A stretch of 64,000 nt of DNA. Source: Burkholderia sp. WP9 (GTDB lineage Bacteria; Pseudomonadota; Gammaproteobacteria; Burkholderiales; Burkholderiaceae). Of the stretch, positions 56,056-64,000 are shown piece by piece. The translations under genes were made by a program, and so were the position numbers. Where the stretch lies: NCBI RefSeq assembly GCF_900104795.1, contig NZ_FNTG01000001.1, positions 3,162,001 to 3,226,000 on the forward strand. Direction: 5' to 3'. The notes beneath the pieces were generated by a model that saw only the letters and a program-made list of their open reading frames with translations, ran no database searches and was not told the DNA's origin. Position 1 is the first letter of the stretch; each line of letters starts with the position of its first letter.

Positions 56056-56190
56056 ATGCCCAATCTGATCGACTACATTATCGAGAACCGCGAGCTGCGC
56101 TATCGCATTATCGAGCTCAGCATTCCTTTTTCCATCATCGGTGGAACGATGTCCTCGATCTGCATGCTGCTTGCACGGTACTACCGGTAA
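56056..56190 (+). CDS. Predicted 44-aa small membrane-associated protein
   Basis: The frame from ATG 56056 to TAA 56190 reads MPNLIDYIIENRELRYRIIE at the start, then a hydrophobic run (SIPFSIIGGTMSSICMLLA) and a basic end (RYYR). An AGGG lies about 10 bases upstream and an intrinsic terminator follows 62 bases after the stop. Codon use is coding-like. I recognise no family. A one-helix membrane protein is the simplest reading. Confidence 0.5.
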   Translation: MPNLIDYIIENRELRYRIIELSIPFSIIGGTMSSICMLLARYYR

Positions 56191-56251
56191 CTCGCGGGAG
56201 CAGAACAACAGCGCGCGATTCCTGTTCTCGATGTTTCGCCGCCCCAAAGAA

Positions 56252-56278
56252 AAAAGCCTGCAACACGTGCAGGCTTTT
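56252..56278. terminator. Bidirectional terminator before lipA
   Basis: AAAAGCCTGCA (56252-56262) pairs with TGCAGGCTTTT (56268-56278), loop ACACG. T-tracts exist on both strands, so it can end the small gene and the convergent lipB-lipA transcript. Confidence 0.85.
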
Positions 56279-56304
56279 CTCAATCCAACCGCTAGCGAAA
56301 ATAC

Positions 56305-57309
56305 TCAGACCACACCGGCTCCATGCGCCTGCAAATCTGCGTGGTAGCTCGAACGAACCATTGCGCCCACTGCGGCGTGCGTGAAACCCATCTTGTACGC
56401 TTCTTCCTCGTACATCTTGAACGTGTCCGGGTGCACGTACGAGCGCACCGGCAGATGGTGCTCAGACGGCTGCAGGTATTGACCGATCGTCAGCATGTCC
56501 ACGTCGTGCTCGCGCAGATCGCGCATTACTTGCAGAATCTCTTCTTCGGTTTCGCCAAGGCCGACCATCAGACCGGACTTGGTGGCCACGTCGGGATGCA
56601 GCGCCTTGAAGTCTTTCAGCAGCTTCAGCGAATGCGCGTAGTCCGAACCCGGCCGCGCTTCCTTGTACAGACGCGGCACCGTTTCGAGGTTGTGATTCAT
56701 CACATCGGGCGGTGCGGCGTTCAGGATGCCGAGCGCGCGATCCAGGCGGCCGCGGAAGTCCGGCGTCAGAATTTCAATGCGCGTCTCCGGCGAAAGCTCA
56801 CGCGTCTGACGGATACATTCCACGAAGTGGGCCGCGCCACCGTCACGCAAATCGTCACGGTCAACGCTGGTGATCACCACGTACTTCAGTTTCAGCGCAG
56901 CAATTGTGCGCGCGAGATTACCGGGCTCATCCGCGTCGAGCGGATCTGGGCGACCGTGGCCGACGTCGCAGAACGGGCAACGGCGCGTGCACTTGTCGCC
57001 CATGATCATGAAGGTCGCGGTGCCCTTGCCGAAGCATTCGCCAATGTTCGGGCAGCTCGCTTCTTCACACACCGTGTGAAGATTGTGCTCGCGCAGGATC
57101 TGCTTGATTTCGTAGAAACGCGAATTGCCGGTGGCCGCCTTGACGCGAATCCAGTCCGGTTTCTTCAGCTTCTCGATCGGGATGACCTTGATGGGAATAC
57201 GGGCGGTCTTGGCTTGGGCTTTCTGCTTCGCGGTAGCGTCGTAGGCGGCGGGGGCCGGCACGGCATCAGGAGCGGGAGAAGCTGCGAGGTTCGCGGTAAC
57301 GTCAGTCAT
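56305..57309 (-). CDS. lipA: Lipoyl synthase
   Basis: The 334-residue radical SAM enzyme inserts two sulfurs into octanoyl groups on E2 and H proteins. Both iron-sulfur motifs are intact: [12 protein letters not shown] (auxiliary cluster) and CTRRCPFCD (radical SAM CxxxCxxC). The N-terminal 35 residues are Ala/Pro-rich. The start at 57309 gives MTDVTANL. It lies 13 bases after lipB, which makes its substrate. Confidence 0.97.
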   Translation of the reverse strand: MTDVTANLAASPAPDAVPAPAAYDATAKQKAQAKTARIPIKVIPIEKLKKPDWIRVKAATGNSRFYEIKQILREHNLHTVCEEASCPNIGECFGKGTATFMIMGDKCTRRCPFCDVGHGRPDPLDADEPGNLARTIAALKLKYVVITSVDRDDLRDGGAAHFVECIRQTRELSPETRIEILTPDFRGRLDRALGILNAAPPDVMNHNLETVPRLYKEARPGSDYAHSLKLLKDFKALHPDVATKSGLMVGLGETEEEILQVMRDLREHDVDMLTIGQYLQPSEHHLPVRSYVHPDTFKMYEEEAYKMGFTHAAVGAMVRSSYHADLQAHGAGVV

Positions 57310-57322
57310 TCGTTCGGTCCAG

Positions 57323-58048
57323 TCAGGCGGTGAGTGCACCGGCCTGTGGTTGGGCGACGGCCGCGGGACTGCCGTCGAGGTTTGCGGTGAGGCGTGCTGC
57401 AAAGGTATGGGCCACGTCGTCCCAGCCGGCGGTAACGCCTAGCGTTGCCATATCGACCGTTTCGAGCCCTGCGTAGCCGCACGGATTGATGGCCAGAAAC
57501 GGTCGCAAATCCATGCTCACGTTCAGGCTCACGCCGTGATAGCTGCAGCCGTTGCGGATTTTCAAACCCAGCGCCGCGATCTTGGCGCCGGCATGCAACC
57601 CGGCGTCCGGCCCGGGCGCCACGTAGATACCGGGTGCGCCCGCCTTTCGTTCTCCGGCGAGATTATACGCCGCAAGCGTGTCGATCACGGCTTGCTCGAT
57701 CCGCGTGACCAACTCGCGCACCATCAGCTTGCGACGGCGCAAATCGAGCAGCAGATAAGCCACGACCTGGCCGGGCCCGTGATACGTGATTTGCCCGCCC
57801 CGGTCGACTTTGACCAGAGGAATGCCGCTGTCGGCGGCCAGCAGATGGGCGGGATCGCCCGCCTGGCCTAGCGTAAAGACGGGAGGGTGTTCGACCAGCC
57901 AGATTTCGTCGGGGGTATCTGCCGTGCGCTCGTCGGTGAACGCGCGCATGGCGTCGAAACTGGTCTGGTAGGGTTCGCTGCCACGCCAACGCAGCGTAAG
58001 CGGCACAGAGGCAGGCAAGGGGATGGGTAAAACCGGGGTGGCGCACAT
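57323..58048 (-). CDS. lipB: Octanoyltransferase LipB
   Basis: The 241-residue enzyme moves octanoate from ACP to lipoyl domains. Conserved segments are [41 protein letters not shown] and the catalytic Lys/Cys region [17 protein letters not shown] ... [10 protein letters not shown]. Length is typical. It starts the lipB-lipA pair. Confidence 0.96.
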   Translation of the reverse strand: MCATPVLPIPLPASVPLTLRWRGSEPYQTSFDAMRAFTDERTADTPDEIWLVEHPPVFTLGQAGDPAHLLAADSGIPLVKVDRGGQITYHGPGQVVAYLLLDLRRRKLMVRELVTRIEQAVIDTLAAYNLAGERKAGAPGIYVAPGPDAGLHAGAKIAALGLKIRNGCSYHGVSLNVSMDLRPFLAINPCGYAGLETVDMATLGVTAGWDDVAHTFAARLTANLDGSPAAVAQPQAGALTA

Positions 58049-58278
58049 GATTTCGCCAGTTTACCGAAATACGGGAATCCTCGCCGGAACTGGGCGCGTT
58101 GGGAGTGTCACGTCGGGGGCGACTCGTTCGCCCTTGAAGGGCAAAACCGGTGTGGTCCAGCCTCGCCGGTCTTGCCAGCCGCCGTCGCGTGGCTGAGCCA
58201 GCAGCGTGCTCAGGCCAGAGGCGACGCTCAACCGTTCAGCAGCATCGTTCGCCGAACCTGGCGCGCCCCTCGCATCCG

Positions 58279-58605
58279 TCAAACCGTCCGCCAGCCACCC
58301 CGCACGCGCGCCGCCAGCCGTTCGCCGATCCGCGCGAACCAGTTCAGCGCACGCTCATCGCAACGCGTCGGCACGGAAAACGCCACCTTTGCCTGCGTGT
58401 CGCCTTCAGCGCTCAGCCACAACCGTTCTCCGCGCCGAAGTCGCAGCGTGTGACCGGGTTGCAGCCAGTAATCCTCGATGTCGTCGCTGCGTGTGACCCA
58501 TACCGCGCCGCCGCGAACGACCAGCTTGGTACTGCGCGCCACCTTCAACGGAAGTGTTTCGCCACTGCGGATTTCAAACGCTATGCTAGAGGAAATTTCT
58601 CGCAT
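58279..58605 (-). CDS. DUF2917 protein
   Basis: The 108-residue protein is a small beta-rich cupin-like domain with LKVARSTKLVVRGGAVWVTR and the PGHTLRLRRGERLWLS strand that mark DUF2917. Such genes often sit beside LysR regulators in Burkholderiales, as here (divergent, about 100 bases apart). Function is unknown. The 230 bases between this gene and lipB show no convincing gene. Confidence 0.82.
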   Translation of the reverse strand: MREISSSIAFEIRSGETLPLKVARSTKLVVRGGAVWVTRSDDIEDYWLQPGHTLRLRRGERLWLSAEGDTQAKVAFSVPTRCDERALNWFARIGERLAARVRGGWRTV

Positions 58606-58703
58606 GATGCCCTCGCCAAAAAACGTTTCGTGACTACAATCCTAGGCGTAGCAAGGGTTTACGCAAAACGATCTATTTTCACCTCTATGTGAGAAATATT
58701 GGC

Positions 58704-59672
58704 ATGGACCTCCGGCAACTCCCCGCACTGAACGCGATCAAGGCGTTCGAGGCCGCCGCCCGTCACGAAAGCTTCTCGCGCGCGGCCGACGAACTCTTCG
58801 TCACCCACGGCGCCGTCAGCCACCAGATCCGCGCGCTCGAGGCCGAACTGGGCGTCTCGCTGTTCGCGCGCGACGGCAAGCGCGTGCGGCTCACCGAGAC
58901 CGGCCGGCGCTATGCCACGCACGTGCGCTCCGCGCTGATGGCGCTCGCCGACGCCACCCGCCAGATCCGCGCCGGCGACCGCGAGCGGCGGCTCGTCGTG
59001 TCCATGCTGTCGTCGTTTGCGGCGCGCTGGGTGACGCCGCGCGTCGGCAGCTTTATCGAGGCGCATCCGCAGTGGGACCTCGAACTGCTATCCACCAACG
59101 CACTAACGGATTTCGCGCGTGACGACGTCGACGTGGCGATCCGTTTTGGCTTCGGCAAATATTCGGGGTTGCATTCGGAATTATTGCTGGAGGAGATTTT
59201 CTTTCCCGCCTGCGCGCCGAATTTCAACGGCGGCAAGCTGCCGCAAACGCCGGCCGATCTGGCCAACGTCCCGCTGCTGCGTTCCGACGACGAGCTATGG
59301 CGTCCCTGGTTCGACGCCGCCGGCCTCACCGACTGGCCCGAGCCGAAGCGCGGCGTGTTGTACCAGGATTCGTCGAATCTGCTGCAAGCGGCCATCGACG
59401 GCCAGGGCGTCGCGCTCACGCGCCGCTCACTGGCCATGCACGAGATCGCGGCAGGCCGCCTTGTGCGTCTATTCGATGTGGATGGACCGAGCCCGTGGCA
59501 GTACTACTTCATCTGCCCGCCGCAGATGCTCGAAACCGCCCGGGTCAGAGCATTTCGCGACTGGGTGTTCGAAGAGGTGGGACGCTTCAAGCAGCTTTTT
59601 GACCGTGCTTGCGAGGCGGGACCCGGCTCAAGCGCGGGAAGGACGGCGGACGCATTGCGCATCACGCCGTAA
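58704..59672 (+). CDS. LysR-family transcriptional regulator, GcvA-like
   Basis: The 322-residue regulator has a LysR helix-turn-helix (LNAIKAFEAAARHESFSRAADELFVTHGAVSHQIRALE, given here in parts) and a substrate-binding domain (about 93-300). The GcvA-type start DLRQLPALNAIKAFEAAAR is clear. I chose ATG 58704 over GTG 58689. It sits between the YbeD-like gene and the DUF2917-lipB side, the same kind of place E. coli ybeF holds in dacA-ybeD-lipB-ybeF-lipA. Confidence 0.9.
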   Translation: MDLRQLPALNAIKAFEAAARHESFSRAADELFVTHGAVSHQIRALEAELGVSLFARDGKRVRLTETGRRYATHVRSALMALADATRQIRAGDRERRLVVSMLSSFAARWVTPRVGSFIEAHPQWDLELLSTNALTDFARDDVDVAIRFGFGKYSGLHSELLLEEIFFPACAPNFNGGKLPQTPADLANVPLLRSDDELWRPWFDAAGLTDWPEPKRGVLYQDSSNLLQAAIDGQGVALTRRSLAMHEIAAGRLVRLFDVDGPSPWQYYFICPPQMLETARVRAFRDWVFEEVGRFKQLFDRACEAGPGSSAGRTADALRITP

Positions 59673-59692
59673 ATCAGACGCGGGGAGATGCG

Positions 59693-59962
59693 TTACAGCA
59701 CGACCTTCACCATCGGGTGGCCGGTGAGTGCGCGGTAGATATCGTCGAGCTGATCGCGGCTCGTGGCGCGCACCGTGACGGTCAGGCCGGTGTAGTTGCC
59801 ACCGCTGGACGGCCGCATCTCCACGCGCGATTCGTCGACTTCATTGTCGAACCGCCGGACCACCGTAACGATCGTCTCGGCGAACTCGGGATGCGATTTG
59901 CCCATGATCTTGATCGGGAAATCGCAGGGAAACTCAAACAGTGATTCGTTCACGGGACTCAT
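59693..59962 (-). CDS. DUF493/YbeD-family protein
   Basis: The 89-residue protein has the YbeD pattern FPCDFPIKIMGKSHPEF and SSGGNYTGLTVTVRATSRDQLDDIYRALTGHPMVKVVL (read in parts), an ACT-like fold. The family is linked to lipoate synthesis by gene neighbourhood, as here. Its start overlaps the end of the aminotransferase gene by 29 bases, suggesting coupling. It is convergent with the LysR gene. Confidence 0.92.
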   Translation of the reverse strand: MSPVNESLFEFPCDFPIKIMGKSHPEFAETIVTVVRRFDNEVDESRVEMRPSSGGNYTGLTVTVRATSRDQLDDIYRALTGHPMVKVVL

Positions 59963-60899
59963 TTTCTACTCCTTGCTGCGCCTCGCGCGCTTCCTGGGTC
60001 TTGGCTCGCTGATAAGCCGCGTACAGCGCCGCAAAGACCGCACCCGGTTTGCCCTCGCCGACCGGCTGGCCGTCGAGCTGCGTGACCGGCAGCACTTCCT
60101 TGGTTGCCGAACTGACAATGATCTCGTCCGCCGCGCGCAGTTCGGCCTCGCCAATCTCACGCGCCTCGAAACGGATGCCGCATTCGCCCGCCAGTTCCTC
60201 GATCAGGCCGTACCGAATCCCTTCGAGAATCTTGTGGCTGCGCGGCGGCGCGGACAACACGCCGTCCTTCACCATCCACACATTCGACGACGACCCTTCG
60301 GTCAGCATGCCGTCGCGAAACTGGATGGTCTCGAACGCGTCGTTCTCCGCGGCGTATTGCGCCATCAGCACGTTGCCGAGCAACGAGACCGACTTGATAT
60401 CGCAATTGAGCCAGCGACGATCTTCCGCAGTGACGCAACGCACGCCTTGCGCACGCTGTGCCGCGTCCGGCAGGTTCAGCGGCGTGACCATCACGAACAC
60501 GGTCGGCTGGATGCCCGCAGGAAAAGCATGTCCGCGTTTCGCGACACCGCGCGTGACCTGAATATAGGCAATTGCGTCCTGATCGGCGCGCAAACCGCCA
60601 TCCGCCTCGTTCGCCGCGACCACCTGCCCGATCAGCGCGCGCCAGCCGGCGTCGTCGAACGGATTGGCGATGCCGATCTTGCCGACCGAGCGCGCGAGCC
60701 GCGCGAGGTGCTGCTGGAAACGAAACGGCGTACGGCCGCCCGCTTGCGCGGGATGAGCGTAGAGCGGCGCGACTTCGTAGATACCGTCGCCGAAAATAAA
60801 GCCGCGGTCGAGAACCGGCACTCGCGCTTCGGACAACGGCACCAACTCGCCGTTCAGATAGACAATCGGATCAGGCGAAACATCGGAAACAGCGGTCAT
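59934..60899 (-). CDS. dat: D-amino-acid aminotransferase (class IV)
   Basis: The 321-residue PLP enzyme has fold-type IV motifs: VPVLDRGFIFGDGIYEV, the Lys that binds PLP in WLNCDIKSVSLLGNV, and EGSSSNVWMVKDG. It interconverts D-alanine and D-glutamate, which feed peptidoglycan; the gene adjoins dacC. A branched-chain activity cannot be excluded, but the layout fits DAAT. Confidence 0.88.
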   Translation of the reverse strand: MTAVSDVSPDPIVYLNGELVPLSEARVPVLDRGFIFGDGIYEVAPLYAHPAQAGGRTPFRFQQHLARLARSVGKIGIANPFDDAGWRALIGQVVAANEADGGLRADQDAIAYIQVTRGVAKRGHAFPAGIQPTVFVMVTPLNLPDAAQRAQGVRCVTAEDRRWLNCDIKSVSLLGNVLMAQYAAENDAFETIQFRDGMLTEGSSSNVWMVKDGVLSAPPRSHKILEGIRYGLIEELAGECGIRFEAREIGEAELRAADEIIVSSATKEVLPVTQLDGQPVGEGKPGAVFAALYAAYQRAKTQEAREAQQGVENESRERITV

Positions 60900-60912
60900 T
60901 GCAATCGGGCTC

Positions 60913-62142
60913 TTACTTCTTCTTGTTGAACATGAGCATCAGCGAATCCCACACGCGGCCAACCACGCCGGCTTGCGGAACGGCCTGCAAGGCCACCACC
61001 GGGAACTGCGCCAGCACCTTGCCGTCGGCGACCAGCTTCACCGTGCCGACCTGCTGACCGTTCGCGAGCGGCGCGATCAGCGGATCGATCTGCTCGATCT
61101 GCGGCTTCACCTTGTCGCCCATGCCCTTCGGCACGGTGATGTACTGATCGCCCTTCACGCCGATCTGCACGGTGTCCTGCGCACCCTTATAGACGCGCGG
61201 CGTGCCCACCACCTGATTCGCCTTGTACAGACGCACCGTGTCGTACGCGGTGTAGCCGTAGTTCAGCATCTTCAGGCTGTCCTGCACGCGGTCGTGTTCC
61301 TTGGTCTCGCCCATCATGACCGAGACGAGACGGCGCGATGCGTCCGTCGTGCCCGGCAGCGAACGCTTCGCGCTCGCGATCAGGCAGTAACCGGCGGCTT
61401 GCGTGTGACCGGTTTTCAGACCGTCCACCGTCGGGTCGATCCACAGCAGGCGATTGCGGTTCGGCTGCTTGATCTTGTTGTACGTGAATTCCTTGACCGA
61501 GAAAATGTTGTAGTAGTCGGGGAAGTCGCGAATCAGACGCGCCGACAGGATCGCGAGGTCGCCCGCGGTCGTGTAGTGCTGCGGGTCGGGCATGCCGTTC
61601 ACGTCGGCGAAATGCGTGTGCTTCATGCCGAGGCGCTGCGCTTCGGTGTTCATCATGTTGACGAACTGCGCTTCGCTGCCGCCTACCAGTTCGGCCAGCG
61701 CGATCGCCGCGTCGTTACCCGACTGGATGATCATGCCGTAGACCAGATCGTGCACGGTCACCGGCTTGTTCGCTTCGATGAACATGCGCGATTCGTCGGT
61801 GCGCACGCGGCGCACGGCTTCGCTCGGCATGACCGTCTGTTCCATCGTGATCTTCTTCGTCTGCAGTGCTTCGAAGACGAGGTACGCCGTCATCAGCTTG
61901 GTGAGCGACGCGGGTTCCACGCGTTCGTCGGCGTTGCCCGAGGCGAGCACCTGGTTGCTGGTGGCGTCGACGAGCACCCACGAACGCGCGTTCACCGCCG
62001 GCGGCGGCACCTGCGCGAACGCCGTGCTGGCGGCGAGCGTGGCCGGCAACACGATGCCGAGAGTCACGGCACGGCTAAGCGTAGGGGAAACGAAGGAAGC
62101 AACAGAAGGGAACGACGTGCGGCCGGAGGTGGAGAAACGCAT
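60913..62142 (-). CDS. dacC: D-alanyl-D-alanine carboxypeptidase (PBP5/6 type)
   Basis: The 409-residue enzyme removes the last D-Ala from peptidoglycan stems. A signal peptide ends near AFAQ. The three catalytic motifs are SLTK (PASLTKLMTAYLV), SGN (QSGNDAAIAL) and KTG (GLKTGHTQAAG). A beta-rich PBP5-C domain and an amphipathic C-terminal tail (VWDSLMLMFNKKK) anchor it to the outer face of the inner membrane. The start at 62142 gives MRFSTSGRTSF. Confidence 0.95.
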   Translation of the reverse strand: MRFSTSGRTSFPSVASFVSPTLSRAVTLGIVLPATLAASTAFAQVPPPAVNARSWVLVDATSNQVLASGNADERVEPASLTKLMTAYLVFEALQTKKITMEQTVMPSEAVRRVRTDESRMFIEANKPVTVHDLVYGMIIQSGNDAAIALAELVGGSEAQFVNMMNTEAQRLGMKHTHFADVNGMPDPQHYTTAGDLAILSARLIRDFPDYYNIFSVKEFTYNKIKQPNRNRLLWIDPTVDGLKTGHTQAAGYCLIASAKRSLPGTTDASRRLVSVMMGETKEHDRVQDSLKMLNYGYTAYDTVRLYKANQVVGTPRVYKGAQDTVQIGVKGDQYITVPKGMGDKVKPQIEQIDPLIAPLANGQQVGTVKLVADGKVLAQFPVVALQAVPQAGVVGRVWDSLMLMFNKKK

Positions 62143-62361
62143 AGGGTCGATTCGTGCAGAAAAGTACATCGCGCGCAGGGCGCATTGTTTGGAAGAGCCG
62201 GTCGGCGGCGTCTGGCCGTAAAACGACACAGCGCCATTGGACTTCCGGCCACGCGATCGGTTCGCGCAGCACGCCCTGCATCCGGCACCGCTGCGGCGAA
62301 AAGACGCTACGCGTCGCGCGAACTGCCGGATGGGCGGCGCTGCGCCCAAAAAAGAGTCGCC

Positions 62362-62367
62362 ATTATA
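62362..62367 (-). promoter_or_regulatory. -10 element upstream of dacC
   Basis: A perfect TATAAT lies on the minus strand (within one base of these positions) about 220 bases before dacC. No good -35 is seen. The gap 62143-62458 holds only this; the leader it implies is long. Confidence 0.35.
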
Positions 62368-62458
62368 CGCGTGCTCTCCCGGTAACTTTGCGCAAAGGCC
62401 GGCGATTAATTTGCGTTTGCGCGTACCTGTACCCCGGAAAACACACGGCGCATGCCGA

Positions 62459-63103
62459 TCACCGCCACGCGTCGACGATGATCCGCTTCAGAACGTGCAG
62501 CTTGCGATGCAGAAAATGTTCCGCCCCCGGAATCACGACCACGGGCAGTTCCTGCGGACGCGCCCAGTCGTAAACGGATTGAATGGGAACCGTCTCGTCG
62601 GTCTCGCCGTGAATCACGAGCGTGTTTTCCGGCACGGGCGCGACCTCCCAGCGGCTCGCCGCCGTGCCGACCAGCACCATTCGCTCGACCTCCTGACCTT
62701 CTTCGCGCAGCTTCGCGGCCACGTGCGACAGCACGAAAGTGCCGAACGAAAAACCCGCGAGCACGAGCGGCAGATCGGCCTGACCCGGTTCGGCGCGCAT
62801 GTGATCGAGCACGGCGCGCAAGTCGTCACGCTCGCCGATGCCCGCGTCATGCTCCCCTTGCGTTTCGCCGACGCCGCGAAAATTCGAGCGATAGGTCACG
62901 TAGTTCAACTGCACGAGCGTGCGCGCGAGCGTTTGCGCGACCTTGTTGTCCATCGTGCCGCCGAACAGCGGATGCGGATGCGCGACCAGCGCGATGCCGC
63001 GCGGCGCGGCGCCGCTCTCGCGCGTTGCGTCGGGCAGATCCAGCGCGACCTCGATCTTGCCGACCGGGCCGTCGATCAGATACTTCTTCGTATGTGTGTT
63101 CAT
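62459..63103 (-). CDS. Alpha/beta hydrolase, YfbB/DUF-type small esterase
   Basis: The 214-residue protein has an alpha/beta-hydrolase layout: HPHPLFGGTMDNKV near residue 40, the nucleophile elbow GFSFGTF near 120 and the catalytic His in IPGAEHFLHRKL. The Asp is in HGETDETV. This OsmC-adjacent-type family (often called alpha/beta hydrolase of DUF1749-like or dienelactone hydrolase-like type) has unknown substrate. It lies 8 bases after the ferredoxin-like gene. Confidence 0.85.
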   Translation of the reverse strand: MNTHTKKYLIDGPVGKIEVALDLPDATRESGAAPRGIALVAHPHPLFGGTMDNKVAQTLARTLVQLNYVTYRSNFRGVGETQGEHDAGIGERDDLRAVLDHMRAEPGQADLPLVLAGFSFGTFVLSHVAAKLREEGQEVERMVLVGTAASRWEVAPVPENTLVIHGETDETVPIQSVYDWARPQELPVVVIPGAEHFLHRKLHVLKRIIVDAWR

Positions 63104-63111
63104 GGCGAGGC

Positions 63112-63435
63112 TTATTGATCGATTTTCAGACGCTCGACAATCTTGCCGGTCACCAGATGCGAGTCGACGATTTCGTCGATGTCGCTCTCGTCGACATACG
63201 TGTACCAGACGCCTTCCGGATACACGACGAGCGTTGGGCCGAGCTCGCAGCGGTCGAGGCAACCGGCCTTGTTGATGCGTACCTGACCCGGACCTGCGAG
63301 ACCGAGTTTCTTCACGCGTTTTTTCGCATATTCCTGCATCTCCTGCGCGTTGCAGTTCGCGCAGCTCGGGCGCTCCGCGCCGGGCTCGCGCTGATTGAGA
63401 CAGAAGAAGACGTGGTACTTGTAGAAGGAGTCCAT
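63112..63435 (-). CDS. (2Fe-2S) ferredoxin-like protein, thioredoxin-fold type
   Basis: The 107-residue protein has a C-x12-C ... C-x3-C pattern (Cys12, Cys25, Cys59, Cys63) typical of thioredoxin-like 2Fe-2S ferredoxins, with HVFFCLNQREPGAERPSC and INKAGCLDRCELGPTLVVYPEGVWY. Cys28 is an extra Cys. It would carry electrons for an unknown partner. A minus-strand TATAAT at 63511 down to 63506 may be its -10. Confidence 0.88.
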   Translation of the reverse strand: MDSFYKYHVFFCLNQREPGAERPSCANCNAQEMQEYAKKRVKKLGLAGPGQVRINKAGCLDRCELGPTLVVYPEGVWYTYVDESDIDEIVDSHLVTGKIVERLKIDQ

Positions 63436-63559
63436 GATGTCCGGGGCGAAACTGCCAGGGTGGGAATGGCGCTGAATGCACGACGGCGCGCCTGTTGTGC
63501 GAACGATTATAACGAGCGGGACCGGAGGCCGCCGATGCCGGCTGCGCTTCGCTCGGGCT

Positions 63560-64000
63560 TTATGCGTGCTTCACGCGCCGTCTGAGCCACGCCTGCTCGA
63601 CCACATACGCCAGCCACACCAGCGCCGCGTACGGCCAGATCCATGCGAGCCAGTGCGCCAGACCGTTGAAGTGCAGATAGCGCCCTTGCCGCCAGTCGGC
63701 GAGCACGGCATCGAAATAAGGATTCACGGGCAACAGATTGACGAACACCAGCGCGACCGTCAGCGCGACACCTGCCAGCATCGCGCGGGACCGGCGCCGC
63801 AGTCGCAGCGCGCACAGTGCGGCCGCGGTGCCGCACACGAGCCCCGCGAGCGCGCCGGGCGTGGCCCAGTCGAACGCGAGACCGGACTGCGACTGCAAAA
63901 ACGTCGCGCCGACCTTCACGCACAAGGTCATGAAAATGAACAGGAGCAACAAACGCACGCGCGGCGCATGCCGACGCACCGGCAACGACGCCAGCGCGAG
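63560..64000 (-). CDS. VanZ-like integral membrane protein (partial)
   Basis: The frame is open to the right edge, so the protein is cut at its N-terminus; 146 residues are seen. Four hydrophobic helices and the ending HFNGLAHWLAWIWPYAALVWLAYVVEQAW (given in part) resemble VanZ-like proteins that precede the ferredoxin gene in related genomes. The family call is moderate. No catalytic residue is seen. Confidence 0.65.
   Translation of the reverse strand, partial: LALASLPVRRHAPRVRLLLLFIFMTLCVKVGATFLQSQSGLAFDWATPGALAGLVCGTAAALCALRLRRRSRAMLAGVALTVALVFVNLLPVNPYFDAVLADWRQGRYLHFNGLAHWLAWIWPYAALVWLAYVVEQAWLRRRVKHA

Noticed and set aside
58061..58282. Minus-strand frame between DUF2917 and lipB, start overlapping the DUF2917 stop
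   Set aside because: The TTG start has no ribosome-binding site, and the product is Pro/Arg-rich with no recognisable fold.

Overview
The window looks like core chromosome of a Paraburkholderia/Burkholderia-type betaproteobacterium. The DNA is G+C-rich. Protein families and gene order are typical of that group: the aa3 oxidase cluster ctaC-ctaD-ctaG-ctaE with surf1/ctaA/ctaB/sco, the pair gshA-gshB beside ptsIH, glnK-amtB, and lipB-lipA near dacC. I see no rRNA, tRNA, CRISPR array, insertion sequence, integrase or phage gene. About 66 well-supported protein genes and a few doubtful small ones fill the window, mostly on the minus strand.

Region by region. 1-2.7 kb: an amino-sugar catabolic operon (GntR regulator, nagA, SIS-type deaminase running off the left edge) behind a clear promoter whose -35 lies inside a palindrome. 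3-7.4 kb: a MarR-acetyltransferase fusion, a lone MetQ-type binding protein, a chemoreceptor and a YciI protein. 7.4-18 kb: the complete aa3 cytochrome c oxidase locus with heme A synthesis and copper/heme assembly factors; subunit II carries fused cytochrome c and OmpA domains. 18-24 kb: housekeeping genes (BioC-like methyltransferase, comF, trmL, gpsA, secB, grxC, rhodanese, gpmA). 24-31 kb: S41 protease, moeB-like gene, and the PTS phosphorelay ptsH-ptsI with a mannose-family EIIA. 30-37 kb: glutathione synthesis (gshA, gshB), nitrogen sensing (glnK-amtB behind a predicted sigma-54 promoter), ubiK and comM. 37-43.9 kb: a lipoprotein, a TlpA-like thioredoxin and the dctA-dctB-dctD dicarboxylate system, with a predicted sigma-54 promoter and upstream enhancer-like repeats before dctA. 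43.9-52 kb: an ABC importer, a glycerophosphodiester phosphodiesterase, a GlpR-like DeoR regulator and a Na/Pi cotransporter. 52-56 kb: a HAD phosphatase and tauABC. 56-64 kb: lipA, lipB, DUF2917, a LysR regulator, a YbeD-like protein, a D-amino-acid aminotransferase, dacC, an alpha/beta hydrolase, a ferredoxin-like protein and a truncated membrane protein at the right edge.

The most interesting unit is at 43.9-50.3 kb. The intergenic region upstream of ugpQ carries four half-sites that closely match the GlpR operator half-site I know from E. coli, next to a GlpR-like regulator. This suggests a GlpR-controlled uptake and hydrolysis system for a glycerophosphodiester-type substrate that uses a non-Ugp importer. 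A poorly characterised 111-codon frame with a good ribosome-binding site lies in the same leader. Other items of note are an intrinsic terminator between ptsH and ptsI, Cys-containing repeats at the end of the EIIA protein, and three perfect hairpins without U-tracts. Most of the window is ordinary core genome. No clearly new multi-gene defence or mobile system is visible.
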